Positions 8,177 through 16,306 of a DNA stretch of 64,000 nucleotides are shown in pieces. Positions within the stretch are counted from its first letter, which is position 1. Each line of letters opens with the position of its first letter. Below the pieces are notes generated by a model. That model ran no database searches. It was not told the origin of the DNA and saw only the letters and a program-made list of their open reading frames with translations. Both the position numbers and the translations under genes were made by a program. The DNA lies in the NCBI RefSeq assembly GCF_000252445.1, contig NC_017792.1, positions 8,037-72,036 on the forward strand, in the 5' to 3' direction. This stretch comes from Deinococcus gobiensis I-0. Lineage in GTDB: Bacteria; Deinococcota; Deinococci; Deinococcales; Deinococcaceae.

Positions 8177-8848
8177 TCAACCGCGCGGGACAGGGACAGG
8201 CTCAAACGCCACACCCCGTAGACCTCCCGCCCGGCAGGCCTCCTTCGTCTGCTGAGGAGCATACAGACCCGGCATGTTCTCGAACCGAAGCAGTCCCGGC
8301 AGGTCCTGCTCATCCACGGACAGGGCCAGGTGGGTCACCTGATCTGCCCGGATGGATTCCGGATCGCGCGAGGCCGTGGAGGCCACCTCGACCCGCCGCT
8401 TCGCCCGCGCGTCGTACTGGGTCACGATGGTCCGTTCCAGGTCGATGACGTTCGTCCACTGCCGCAGTTGCACGATGACGAACTGCGTGGCCACCACCGC
8501 TGGATCGGTCAGGGCCCACCGCTGCTCCTCCGGCACGTCTTCGTCGACCGCCTGGGGGCTGTAGATCCGGGTGGGGAACAGGACGTAGGGAAAGGCCCCA
8601 GCCTCCAGTGTGGTCAACAGCAGCTTCGGAGACATCAGGAGGAGCCCAGAGTCGGTGTAGGGAAAGTCGGTCCGGGCCAGGCGATCCAGATCACCGATGT
8701 ACTCGATGAACTCCGGCGCCCTGGCCTGATCCTCAAGTTCAGGGTTGTAGAAGTTGACCGTGTCGTCATCGCTGAAGCTGAGCTGTACGGCGTCATAGTC
8801 GTCGGATGCCTGCACGTGATCCAGCGAATGTTCGAGGCTGTAGATCAC
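8177..8848 (-). CDS. Imm11/DUF1629-like immunity protein
   Basis: A GTG at 8848 gives 223 residues; the open frame extends further upstream to 8980 but that part has no coding character. The protein has the low-charge beta-rich N-terminus and the characteristic end of the Imm11 (DUF1629) family: LPGLLRFENMPGLYAPQQTK, then GGLRGVAFEPVPVP. Such proteins are usually immunity partners of polymorphic toxins. No toxin gene is adjacent; upstream is the plasmid initiator. It therefore looks like an orphan immunity gene. Family assignment is by eye. Confidence 0.55.
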   Translation of the reverse strand: MIYSLEHSLDHVQASDDYDAVQLSFSDDDTVNFYNPELEDQARAPEFIEYIGDLDRLARTDFPYTDSGLLLMSPKLLLTTLEAGAFPYVLFPTRIYSPQAVDEDVPEEQRWALTDPAVVATQFVIVQLRQWTNVIDLERTIVTQYDARAKRRVEVASTASRDPESIRADQVTHLALSVDEQDLPGLLRFENMPGLYAPQQTKEACRAGGLRGVAFEPVPVPRG

Positions 8849-8995
8849 GCCAGAGGCTCCGTGGGGACGGCGCCGTTCATGGTGAGCCGCAGGCCACCTG
8901 ACTCCAGCTCCTTGAGAACCTTCTACGGTAGACCCGTCCATGCTGAACAGGTCTGCAAGTTTTGCCAACGGACAAGCCAAACTGCACCGTCCACC

Positions 8996-10378
8996 TCACC
9001 TCCCTGCAAGAAGCCGCTGCCGCAGGCCTTCGATAAACCCGGCCCACTCGCCACGAGCCCGCGCAGCCGTCGCCTGACTCGAGAGCTCCGTTGCGAGAAC
9101 CGTCCCTACGACCGCCTGGGCCTCCAGGAGGGCAAGTTCCTCTCCGCTGAGCACCCGGCGAAGCATGAGCAGCAACGTGCCGCGTTCCTCCCGCCACTGC
9201 TCGGCCGGCGGCAGCCGCGAGAGTGCCTCCCGCTTGGCCACTGCTGCCTGCTCAGCTTGCTGCTCGGCTTCCCGCTGCCGCTCAAGCGCCAGGGAGGGTT
9301 GTACGCGCTCACCCTGCGGCACCAGAAGACCAGGAACGAACTCGTATTTCTCCCGGTTCACCAGGAAGTCGGACAGCAGGCCTCCCGCATTGCGGATGGG
9401 CGTGCCTCCGGCTGTCCGACGGTACTGCAAGAACTCCACGGCCTCTTGGATCCGCTCCGCATGGTCCCGGGCCAGTTGGACCGCGCGGGGCCCACCCACC
9501 CCCTGTTCCCGCAGCAGCCGCACGAGCGCAGGGTCCGGGTCCGTCTCCGTCATGTAGATGTACTCCAGCTGGGTCCCCTGGCCACGTCCCGTCACTCGGA
9601 TGTCCTGGAGGTAGTGGTTGGCGATGAGCTCCTCGTGCGCCGGTTCGAGGACGCGACGGATCTTATCCGTATCGGTGCTGTTGATGCCACAGGCAGCCCG
9701 CCACTCCATCAGGTTGACGGTCAAAGCCGAGCGGATGCTGCCCTCGTCGTCATAGCGGTGCGCTTCAGAGAGGCGGTAGAGGGCCCGTGAGGGAGGTTGC
9801 TCCAAACGTTCGAGCACCGTGAGGTTTAGAGGGTGCATGAACCCTGCCCGTAGGCTGTCCGCGACAGGGGCACCAAGGCGCACGCTGAGGGTGCTGTCTG
9901 GGACCAGCTCTGGAGGATCATGGAGACTCTCCTGATCCCAGAAGCGGATTTGGTCGATCACCCGGAAGGCATCATTGAAACGTACCGCACTACCGTCTGG
10001 CCGCCTCCAGCCCTCGCTCACGATGAACCCGGTGGACCAGATCCGCAGCAGCCCCTCTCGCATGCGGTGGAAAGCTCGGCCATTCTTGGTCATCAGTGAG
10101 GCTTCACGCAGGGCATTGGCGCTCGTATGGACCCAGTTGTCTTCGGGCGCACCCGCCTGCAGAAACAGCTGCTGCAAGCCCAGGACAAGATCCGCGTCCG
10201 CACCATGAGGGCGACCCCGGCTGGAGTCACCCTGTACACGGACCGTCCGGCCTCCAATGACGAAGGCCGCCTGCCAGTTTGGTGTGTCGGTCAATCGGGT
10301 CTGGATACTGAACAGCCCGAGCCGGTCGAGATTTCTCTCGATCTGAGGGGTGGTCGGCTTGGGGCGTTTTCTGTTCAT
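8996..10378 (-). CDS. repA: Plasmid replication initiator, RepA-like
   Basis: This 460-residue protein has paired winged-helix character, e.g. ANALREASLMTKNGRAFHRM, YRLSEAHRYDDEGSIRSALT, and MEWRAACGINSTDTDKIRRV. The C-terminal region has the LLREQGVGGPRAVQLARDH segment seen at the end of initiators from Deinococcus plasmids. It would bind the iterons upstream, open the origin and load the helicase. Support comes mainly from context: seven ~17-bp direct repeats lie 90-410 bp upstream of the ATG, and a parA/RHH locus lies nearby. It reads leftwards, away from the iterons. Confidence 0.75.
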   Translation of the reverse strand: MNRKRPKPTTPQIERNLDRLGLFSIQTRLTDTPNWQAAFVIGGRTVRVQGDSSRGRPHGADADLVLGLQQLFLQAGAPEDNWVHTSANALREASLMTKNGRAFHRMREGLLRIWSTGFIVSEGWRRPDGSAVRFNDAFRVIDQIRFWDQESLHDPPELVPDSTLSVRLGAPVADSLRAGFMHPLNLTVLERLEQPPSRALYRLSEAHRYDDEGSIRSALTVNLMEWRAACGINSTDTDKIRRVLEPAHEELIANHYLQDIRVTGRGQGTQLEYIYMTETDPDPALVRLLREQGVGGPRAVQLARDHAERIQEAVEFLQYRRTAGGTPIRNAGGLLSDFLVNREKYEFVPGLLVPQGERVQPSLALERQREAEQQAEQAAVAKREALSRLPPAEQWREERGTLLLMLRRVLSGEELALLEAQAVVGTVLATELSSQATAARARGEWAGFIEGLRQRLLAGR

Positions 10379-10468
10379 GTTGTGTTTTTAACTGCTAGTA
10401 AAGATAAAAGAAAACAACAACAGAGAGGAGCGCATTTTCCGTTCTGGCCGGGCTTTATCGGTATTTAT

Positions 10469-10785
10469 CCCCCAAAGGTATCCCACCTTGAAGGTTATTT
10501 CCCCCAAAAGTATCCCAGGAAATAAACCCTTTTCCCCCAAAGGTATCCTACTAGAGCAACTTTGAGCGCAGGAATCAAAAAGTGCGTCCTGTACGATGAA
10601 AAGAGAGTTTCCCCCAAAAGTATCCCACGCATAAACCTGAGCTTCCCCCAAAAGTGTCCCAGTTAGAGGTGTGGCTTCCCCCAAAAGTGTCCCACTCAAT
10701 TGGATGGTGCTTATAGGGGGCATTTTTGCCGTCTGAGATACGTTTTGCGCAGAGAAACCCTGGATTGCCCCCCAAAGATATCCCT
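10469..10785. repeat. Seven replication iterons, probable origin of replication
   Basis: Seven direct repeats of the type CCCCCAAAAGTATCCCA start at 10469, 10501, 10534, 10611, 10645, 10678 and 10769. Variation is confined mainly to AAAAG/AAAGG and GTAT/GTGT/GATA, and the last copy is most divergent. Spacings of 32, 33, 34 and 33 bases keep copies on the same DNA face, in groups of three, three and one. They lie just upstream of the initiator gene, as in iteron plasmids, and would bind RepA for initiation and copy control. Confidence 0.85.
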
Positions 10786-10799
10786 GTCGTGCACGACAG
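10784..10799. repeat. 16-bp perfect palindrome next to the last iteron
   Basis: CTGTCGTGCACGACAG is a perfect palindrome that begins inside the end of the seventh iteron. It may be an initiator dimer site. Confidence 0.6.
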
Positions 10800-10842
10800 C
10801 CTGAGCGACTATTCGCAGCTCCTGAAATCGGTCCAGAGTGGA

Positions 10843-10957
10843 TTATTGAGAACGGCGTAAGTTAGGGCTGGTAGTGAACTTGGGGGAATCTGGGACTGTG
10901 CCTTACAAAACCTGACGCCCTACGAGGGCTAGTGTGTACTTTGACCGTTCTCAATAA
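10843..10957. repeat. 13-bp inverted repeat pair around a 115-bp gene-free segment
   Basis: TTATTGAGAACGG at 10843-10855 is repeated as its exact reverse complement at 10945-10957. The enclosed segment has no gene. It lies between the iterons and the immunity candidate, and could be origin-associated or a short non-autonomous element. Confidence 0.6.
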
Positions 10958-10978
10958 ATAGTGAAAGAGAAGTAAATA

Positions 10979-11341
10979 CTATTTTGGCGCGAAGGATGGA
11001 GTGGCACGGGTTGACCACTCTATCTTTGCTATCTTGCCCCTTTCAAAATCATCTAATTGCCTGACTTCGGACTCGGTTAGCCAGAAGTTATGCGCGTCTA
11101 CAGAAAATCTCGAACCATTATCTAGTGGATATCTTTGAGAAATTGCCGAAAATAATTTTCTCCTGGCAAGATCATAGGGCACAGGAAGAGTCACAAAATA
11201 AGCATCCGGGTGAAGTTTTCGCTCCGCGTAAGATGTCTCGTCCAGCGGCACGAAGGAGCGTAAACCCGAATCACTCTGACACAACTGGAGACGACATTCC
11301 GTCTTCTTATCTACTTCAAAGTTCTCCACATTGCACCTCAA
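10979..11341 (-). CDS. Candidate immunity protein for the adjacent toxin
   Basis: This 120-residue protein has no recognised family. Its ATG overlaps the stop of the preceding gene by four bases (11338-11341), so the two are translationally coupled. The sequence is mixed alpha/beta (YFVTLPVPYDLARRKLFSAI, ENF and DDFERGKIAKIEW motifs). It has no signal peptide or membrane segment, so it would be cytosolic. Small unknown genes coupled directly after a modular toxin are typically immunity proteins, which is the basis for this call. Lower GC than its neighbour is consistent with exchangeable toxin/immunity tips. Confidence 0.5.
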   Translation of the reverse strand: MRCNVENFEVDKKTECRLQLCQSDSGLRSFVPLDETSYAERKLHPDAYFVTLPVPYDLARRKLFSAISQRYPLDNGSRFSVDAHNFWLTESEVRQLDDFERGKIAKIEWSTRATPSFAPK

Positions 11342-12987
11342 AAACGCGCATTCGGGAACTCGGGAATGGTCAACCCCTGTTGCCAGGGGAGGCCCGAATA
11401 GACCCCCTCCCCTCGCTCGTTTTTAGCACTATTGATTTCCGAAAGAATCTGGCGTATCGCTTTCCGATCGATGGGGATACCGTGTAACTCCAGCTCCGCG
11501 AGCCTGACCAGAGCTTCCGCTCTTTTTGAGCCGGCGATTCCCATGGCGTGAAGGCCTTCGTGGACACCCACAGCTGCCGTGTGGTCGTACCCAGAGATCC
11601 GGCGATCTACCGTGGGGACTCCAGAAGACCTGTCCATAATCGTCAGCTTCGTTCCGTTCTGGGTTTCAGGTATGTAGACCACCGCCCGGTTGCCATAGCT
11701 CCTTCCTTCCAATCCACGCTCCCAGCTTTGGGTCGAGAACGTCAGGTCGATCTGGCCACTGTCTGCTGCACCCACCACTTTTCTGCCCGTCTCTGTTCTG
11801 CTCATCGTTCTACGCAGCTGATTGGTGTTGAAGTAGTTGACGCCGTACCTCGTGCTCTGTCTGTCGGTCAGGTTATCGAACGAGTGTGCATACCCTGTCT
11901 GCTGGTTGCTCGGCAATTTCGAGGGGGAAGCCAGACTGTTGGCCAGCACCTTTCTCTGGCCGCCAGCTGTCATGACGTAGGCGTACTGCTTTCCATCCTT
12001 GCCGGTGATCAGAGAAGAGATTTTCCCGGTCAGTCCCCTTCCCAGACTCACGGTCTCGCCCGCCTTCAAGAGGGTCGGCTTCAGCAGTTCCAGGGCCGCT
12101 TTGCCTGCCCCTGTAGCTCCTGCTCGCGCGGTCAGAGCGCCCGCAGCGCGGGCCCCCGGAAGTGGCAGGACCGACGTCGCAGCATTGAACGTGACGGCCC
12201 CGATCTTGCGGGGATCTGCAGCGATGCCCGTGACGTACTGCCCCGCTGCATTGGCCTGCTGCCTGAGTTGATTACGGGCCGCCTGAGCATTCCCCGACCC
12301 CAGGCCGATGGCCTGGCCGACCAGCTGAACTTCCTTCCTGCCCACGGTGACGCCGTTCGTGATAGCCGTCCCTACTCCCCGGGCCGTCGCTACCGGGTGT
12401 CTCGCCGCATGGGCCACCCCGGTCACCACCTCTTCGCCTGCGCCGTAGGCCCCGACACCGAACTCTTTGAGGTTATGGCCCGTATCCTGCAGGAGCCCCC
12501 GGCCGAACTCCTGCCAGAACATCTTCTGAACCGACGGCTGCATCCCGTTCATCGCTTTGCCCAGGCTTGTGATGACCTGCCGGTCCGTGCGGCCATGCAT
12601 CTGGCCCTGCTTGGCGAGGTAGGCCAGATCGTTGAGCTGCTTACCGCTGATCTGACCCGTCGCCGCTTGGTTCGCCACAAACTCGGCGAACTTGGGGGTC
12701 GTGTCCAGAACCCGGCCGATCAGCCCTGCATCCGTCTTCTCCTGGGCGTTGAGGCCCGGAGGGAGGGTGACCGGTGTCTTATGCAGGGCGGGTGCAGGTA
12801 CCGGTGTCTGCGGCGCACTTCGGCGCTGCTGAGAGGTGATCACCGCCTGCGACGACACCGCGAGCCTGGAGGAGGTCGCAGAGGTTGAAGGCCGCGTTCC
12901 CGGAGCCCGGGCCGCTGGACTGGCCGGCGCGGGGATGCGGGGCGCAGGAGCGGTGGTGGGTACAGATGTTTTGGTCCTGAGAGCCAT
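11338..12987 (-). CDS. Putative modular toxin/effector with a zinc-protease-like C-terminus
   Basis: This 549-residue protein begins with a ~60-residue Ala/Pro/Thr-rich disordered leader. It continues with a helical, Ala/Gly-rich middle (about 80-290; VATARGVGTAITNGVTVGRK and ARAAGALTARAGATGAGKAA are typical of polymorphic-toxin linkers). It ends in a domain holding GVHEGLHAMGIAGSKRAEAL. HEGLH is an HExxH zinc-protease signature, with glutamates 12-20 residues later as possible third ligand. There is no classical signal peptide, so it may be carried by a secretion machine; the DUF4157 protein at the right end of the window hints at contractile-injection cargo. The coupled downstream gene is a likely immunity protein. 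Target unknown. Confidence 0.55.
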   Translation of the reverse strand: MALRTKTSVPTTAPAPRIPAPASPAARAPGTRPSTSATSSRLAVSSQAVITSQQRRSAPQTPVPAPALHKTPVTLPPGLNAQEKTDAGLIGRVLDTTPKFAEFVANQAATGQISGKQLNDLAYLAKQGQMHGRTDRQVITSLGKAMNGMQPSVQKMFWQEFGRGLLQDTGHNLKEFGVGAYGAGEEVVTGVAHAARHPVATARGVGTAITNGVTVGRKEVQLVGQAIGLGSGNAQAARNQLRQQANAAGQYVTGIAADPRKIGAVTFNAATSVLPLPGARAAGALTARAGATGAGKAALELLKPTLLKAGETVSLGRGLTGKISSLITGKDGKQYAYVMTAGGQRKVLANSLASPSKLPSNQQTGYAHSFDNLTDRQSTRYGVNYFNTNQLRRTMSRTETGRKVVGAADSGQIDLTFSTQSWERGLEGRSYGNRAVVYIPETQNGTKLTIMDRSSGVPTVDRRISGYDHTAAVGVHEGLHAMGIAGSKRAEALVRLAELELHGIPIDRKAIRQILSEINSAKNERGEGVYSGLPWQQGLTIPEFPNARF

Positions 12988-13148
12988 CTCGCCTCCTGGG
13001 GGGAGTCAGATGGCCCAGCTTAGCCGCTGGCCTCTGGGTCAGAAGCCGCATCTGCGGTGGCCTCAAGGCACGGTCAAGGCGACCGCGACCCTCTCCCCTC
13101 CCCACGCAGGGGACGTCTCGTGGGGGAGGTCAGGAGCCTTCTGGGGCC

Positions 13149-13523
13149 TCACCACCGGCGTCGGCTGGGTTGACCCGACAGTAGGACATGCTCGAACAGG
13201 GTGCCCCGCTGCGGCTCGCGGACGAGGGAGACCTCCCGGACGCCGGGGAAGTACTCCGGGAAGAGGGCGGGCATCCCCCGCTGTTCACAGCGCAGGTGGT
13301 ATTCGACGTGGGCGTGGTAGCGCTGGCTGGGCAGCACCATCAGGTTCGAGGGGTCATTGTTGGTGCTGTCGCCGTCGCGGTGGTGCACGATCTCCCCGGG
13401 CAGCAGGGGGCGGCCGAGATGCTCGGCCATCAACTGGCGGTGCAGGGCGACCTGCCGGCCGGTCGCCGGATCCTTGGTTTTCGCATACCGCTTTCTGCTC
13501 CGCACAGGTCCCCCTGATTTCAT
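13149..13523 (-). CDS. HNH endonuclease
   Basis: This 124-residue protein carries a clear HNH nuclease core. It reads LHRQLMAEHLGRPLLPGEIV, then HHRDGDSTNNDPSNLMVL, then YHAHVEYH, giving the His-His pair, the central Asn and the late His of the beta-beta-alpha-metal fold. Size and form match small phage- and plasmid-borne HNH proteins related to homing enzymes. It lies after the RHH partition gene, separated only by a 22-bp palindrome that abuts its ATG. No good Shine-Dalgarno is visible, so the start is uncertain. The basic N-terminus (RSRKRYAKTKDP) may help DNA binding. Confidence 0.8.
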   Translation of the reverse strand: MKSGGPVRSRKRYAKTKDPATGRQVALHRQLMAEHLGRPLLPGEIVHHRDGDSTNNDPSNLMVLPSQRYHAHVEYHLRCEQRGMPALFPEYFPGVREVSLVREPQRGTLFEHVLLSGQPSRRRW

Positions 13524-13544
13524 AGAAAGAAAGCTTTCTTTCTA
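13523..13544. repeat. 22-bp perfect palindrome, putative partition site
   Basis: AGAAAGAAAG followed by CTTTCTTTCT, with a T and A at the outer ends, forms a perfect palindrome. It overlaps the stop of the RHH gene. An identical 22-mer occurs at 14910-14931, and AAAGAAAG repeats precede parA. It is probably bound by the RHH protein. Confidence 0.75.
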
Positions 13545-13820
13545 GCTTTCAAACTTCCGTAGATACTCGTCGAGCGCCTTCTGGACCACGTCCTGGATCT
13601 TGCGGCCCTCGACGGCCACGTGGACCTTGAGCCGCTTGTGCAGGCTGCGAGGCAGGCGGGTATTGAATGAGTCGAGGGGCTCAGCTTCTGCGGGCGCAGG
13701 TGCCGCCTCGGTCTGCGGGAGGGGAGCCGGCTCGGCTGGGGGCTGCGGCGCCTCGCGCTCCTGGGTGGTCGTCATGCGCTGCTTCATGGCTGCCCCGATG
13801 CTCAGGCCCTTCTTCGTCAT
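13542..13820 (-). CDS. Ribbon-helix-helix partition protein, ParB/ParG-like
   Basis: The protein has 92 residues. The N-terminal half is disordered and Pro/Ala/Glu-rich. The C-terminal half, FNTRLPRSLHKRLKVHVAVE followed by a short helix (DVVQKALDEYLRKF), matches ribbon-helix-helix proteins of type Ib partition systems. It would bind centromere repeats and stimulate ParA ATP hydrolysis. Its ATG overlaps the parA stop by four bases. Identical 22-bp palindromes flank the locus and are the obvious binding sites. There is no CTPase-type ParB in the window. Confidence 0.75.
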   Translation of the reverse strand: MTKKGLSIGAAMKQRMTTTQEREAPQPPAEPAPLPQTEAAPAPAEAEPLDSFNTRLPRSLHKRLKVHVAVEGRKIQDVVQKALDEYLRKFES

Positions 13821-14374
13821 TGCAGCACCTCGGCCAGCGCCTCCCGGTATTCGGTCAGGTCTTCCGGCAGGGTCCCGAACGCCCGCTCGTACTTCACAAG
13901 ATGGGGGATGACTCCGAAGACCGGCAGGTCCTCCTCCTCGAGGGCCAACTTCATCTCGCGGCCTAGTCCCCCACGGGCCTGGGTCAGGAGGATGCCCCAG
14001 GGGCCGGCGAAGCCGGACGCGGCCAGGGCGTCAAGCGTCGGCACCAGGCGGTCAGCTTCCAGGGCGTTGCACTTGGCGACCACGATCACGCGGGTGGCCA
14101 GGCGCGCGGCGTCGCCTAGGGCTCGCGGGTCGTTGGGCGGGGTGTCGATGACCACCCAGGCGTGTTTCATGGCCTGGGCCTGCTTGCCTTCCGGGTAAAC
14201 AGGAAAGGGCAGGTCGCCGGTGGCCCGTGCCCAGGCCCCTGCGCTGCCCTCCGGGTCCTTGTCGAGCACCGCCACGTCCTTGCCCTGCGCCTTGAGCAAC
14301 GAGGCGGCATACAGCGCCGTGACGGTCTTGCCGACCCCACCCTTGCGCGACAACACGGAAACCACTTCAGTCAT
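13817..14374 (-). CDS. parA: ParA-family partition ATPase
   Basis: This 185-residue ParA lacks the N-terminal DNA-binding domain, as in type Ib systems. The deviant Walker A is KGGVGKT at residues 11-17. Walker A' includes VLDKDPEG, and Walker B is WVVIDTPP. It would move plasmid copies along the nucleoid together with the RHH partner encoded next. Upstream lie AAAGAAAG direct repeats (14376-14405) that may be operator or centromere. It is transcribed leftwards with the RHH and HNH genes. Confidence 0.9.
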   Translation of the reverse strand: MTEVVSVLSRKGGVGKTVTALYAASLLKAQGKDVAVLDKDPEGSAGAWARATGDLPFPVYPEGKQAQAMKHAWVVIDTPPNDPRALGDAARLATRVIVVAKCNALEADRLVPTLDALAASGFAGPWGILLTQARGGLGREMKLALEEEDLPVFGVIPHLVKYERAFGTLPEDLTEYREALAEVLQ

Positions 14375-14375
14375 A

Positions 14376-14405
14376 AAGAAAGCATGATTGAAAGAAAGAA
14401 AGATT
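14376..14405. promoter_or_regulatory. AAAGAAAG repeats upstream of parA
   Basis: AAAGAAAG at 14376-14383 and a second GAAAGAAAGAAAGA run at 14390-14403 lie directly upstream of the parA ATG. They match the half-site of the two 22-bp palindromes, so they are a likely autoregulatory or centromere site of the RHH protein. Confidence 0.5.
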
Positions 14406-14530
14406 TCAAGACCTTCGATAGGTGTGGTCTAAAAAGGTACGAGTGTAATATGTAAAGAATTTATGCTGTGGACATAAGCAACGCAGCCTGGGTAAGGTGG
14501 GACCACATCGAATCACAGGAGGTCTCCCAT

Positions 14531-14767
14531 ATGAGTGACAAGAAGACCAGTGACCACGCCGCCTCTTCCGCATCTGACGTCTTGACTGATGGCCGCACGT
14601 CAGACGATTCCAAGAGCGCTGCCGGCAGTGCCCTGTCGCAGGTAAATGGGGGCCGCAGCACGGGTGACGCCGCCGCTCACGCTGCCTCCGAGACGCTCCA
14701 GAGTGACGACACAGGGAAGAAGTCAAAGACCGCGGCGGGGAGTGCCCTTTCGCAGAAGGAGGACTGA
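14531..14767 (+). CDS. Small repetitive Ser/Ala-rich protein
   Basis: This 78-residue protein starts at the ATG at 14531, which has a strong AGGAGGT ribosome site 8 bases upstream. It contains two copies of a ~40-residue unit, each ending in S/TAAGSALSQ (KSAAGSALSQVNGG and KTAAGSALSQKED) and preceded by a SDD/DDTGKK-type segment. It is hydrophilic, lacks cysteine and has no signal peptide, so it is likely unfolded. Stress- or desiccation-related small proteins of Deinococcus have this flavour, but no function can be assigned. Confidence 0.6.
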   Translation: MSDKKTSDHAASSASDVLTDGRTSDDSKSAAGSALSQVNGGRSTGDAAAHAASETLQSDDTGKKSKTAAGSALSQKED

Positions 14768-14909
14768 TCTTCGTCGAGGTGGTGCGCGGTACCCCAGGTC
14801 AGTGAAGCGACTGGGTTATCCGGTTATGGGCAGGCGGTGCGGAGTCGCCTGCCGCTTCCGCAGTCGCTGTAACTGCTGCCTACCTATGGCAGATAGCCCT
14901 CAAGTTTTC

Positions 14910-14931
14910 TAGAAAGAAAGCTTTCTTTCTA
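14910..14931. repeat. Second copy of the 22-bp partition-type palindrome
   Basis: This is identical to 13523-13544. The two copies lie about 1.39 kb apart and bracket the parA/RHH genes, consistent with a divided centromere or a border of the partition module. Confidence 0.75.
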
Positions 14932-14975
14932 ACTTCTGAATGTCTGTAGAAGACTGTCTGACTCGCAACAACAAA

Positions 14976-15011
14976 AAACCTGCCTGATCAGCTCTGCGAT
15001 CAGGCAGGTTT
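14976..15011 (-). terminator. Intrinsic terminator after the hsdS remnant
   Basis: The perfect arm AAACCTGCCTGATC pairs across an 8-base loop with its complement ending at 15011. Read on the minus strand the stem is followed by T-rich sequence (TTTTTTGTTGTTG), as expected for transcription arriving from the hsdS fragment. Confidence 0.7.
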
Positions 15012-15026
15012 CTTCAGCTCTGGGTG

Positions 15027-15500
15027 TCAGCTTGTCTGCGGCTCCTCGTCGAAGAGACTGACCTGCCGCGTACCCCCGGCCCGCTCCAGCTTGAGAGCTT
15101 CGAGCTTTCGCACGGCGTCCTCGTAGCTGCTGGCTTCAGGAATGGTGGTTGGTGCCTGAGCCTGCGCTTCAGGGCGGGCCTTGGGCGGGCGACTACGGCG
15201 ACGGCGGCGGGGCGGCTGGAGGTCCGGGGTCTGGGCTGCCGCTTCTACTGATGCGTCTTGCTCCCTGACCTCCGCCTGCACTTTGGGTGGCCGGCCCCGG
15301 CGCTTGGGTTCCTCGGCACTGCCCGGCGCTGCGCCGCGCCCCCGCTTCGGCTTGCTCTCCTCGGTGGCCCGCTGCGCCCGGATACGTTCGAGCAGCACGC
15401 TGGCCGGTTCGTCGTTCGGGTCCTGCGGCACCAGTTCGCCCCGGAACGCCTTGGCAAGCAGCGCGGGCGTCAGGCGGTCAAAGGAGGCTAAGGCCGACTG
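15027..15500 (-). pseudogene. hsdS: C-terminal remnant of a type I restriction specificity subunit (HsdS)
   Basis: The first residues after the IS junction, LTPALLAKAFRGELVPQDPN followed by DEPASVLLERI, are the hallmark C-terminus of HsdS. It is the end of the second coiled-coil arm that contacts HsdM. Both target-recognition domains are missing because an IS4-family element is joined at 15501. The fragment has an unusual ~110-residue tail with basic AT-hook-like clusters (PKRGRGAAP, PKRRGRPPK, RRRRRSRPPKARPE) before it ends SLFDEEPQTS. No hsdM or hsdR is present in the window. Confidence 0.75.
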
Positions 15501-16170
15501 CTCAGTACCCGACAGTTTTTTGAGAACTTGAAAAATCTCGTCTGACACGCGATAACAGAGCGCGTCCCACTCCGCTCTCCAGGCTTTGACGCGTTGCTTC
15601 GTGGCGCACTTTCCGGAGTACCAGAAAAATCAGGTCGAACTCCTCGCTCTCGTCGTCTTTGCGCTCATCCAAGCCAAGGACGTGCGCCACGCCGCTCTCG
15701 CGGCGCGGTTCCCAGGCAACGCTCAGACCGATTCGGTGATCCGACGTCTGGAACGCTTTTTCGACTAGCATCCACTGTGCCCGGCCCATGTCGCACGGTT
15801 GGTGCTGCTCCTGCTGCCTGACTCGAGACCACATGAGTTCATCCTCGACCGCACGAATTGGAAGCTCGGCCAGCAGCACATCAATGTCCTGCTGCTCGCT
15901 GTGGTGTGGCGGGACGTCGCAGTCCCCCTGCTCTTTGAATTGCTGCCCTCACGGGGCAGCAGCGATACCCAGACACGACTGCGTCTTCTGGACGATGCGC
16001 TGACGCTCCTTTCGGCTGCCCAGGTCCGAGTCCTCTATGCCGACCGGGGATTCATCGGCCAGGACTGGTCCGCCGGGCTGGTGGCGCGGGGGATTCCGCT
16101 CTGTATCCGCCTGCGACTGGACACGCTGATCGACGACTGGCGGACAGACGACTGGTCGGTTCGACTGAAG
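15501..16170 (+). mobile_element. Truncated IS4-family element, copy 1
   Basis: The left end CTCAGTACCCGACAGTTTTT matches that of the copy at 22694. The transposase reading frame is broken by a TAG after VIRRLERFFD, where copy 2 has Arg. It then continues (LVLLLLPDSRPHEFILDRTN, then LLDDALTLLSAAQVRVLYAD) and loses similarity after ~16170, before the YREK catalytic region. The element is therefore inactive. It interrupts hsdS, and its right part is followed by IS630 debris. Confidence 0.8.
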
Positions 16171-16306
16171 ACCGATTGCGCAGTTGCAAGGCAAGGCAAT
16201 GAGGAGCGGCTCAGCCGCTACCCATCCGCGTTCTGGTGGGTCAGGCCAACTGTGGAGTTCGATTCACTGTCCGCAGATTCACTAATGGCTTGTCAGTAAT
16301 GGTTTG

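Larger units (their letters stand above)
14768..15026. other. Intergenic region with palindrome and terminator
   Basis: There is no gene here. It holds the second partition-type palindrome (14910-14931) and a strong hairpin (14976-15011). Confidence 0.6.

Noticed and set aside
8330..9790. Long plus-strand open frame opposite the initiator and Imm11-like genes
   Set aside because: Composition and lack of motifs show it is the shadow of the minus-strand genes in high-GC DNA.
11548..12888. 446-codon plus-strand frame opposite the toxin gene
   Set aside because: No motifs; the minus strand has the HExxH domain and coupled partner.
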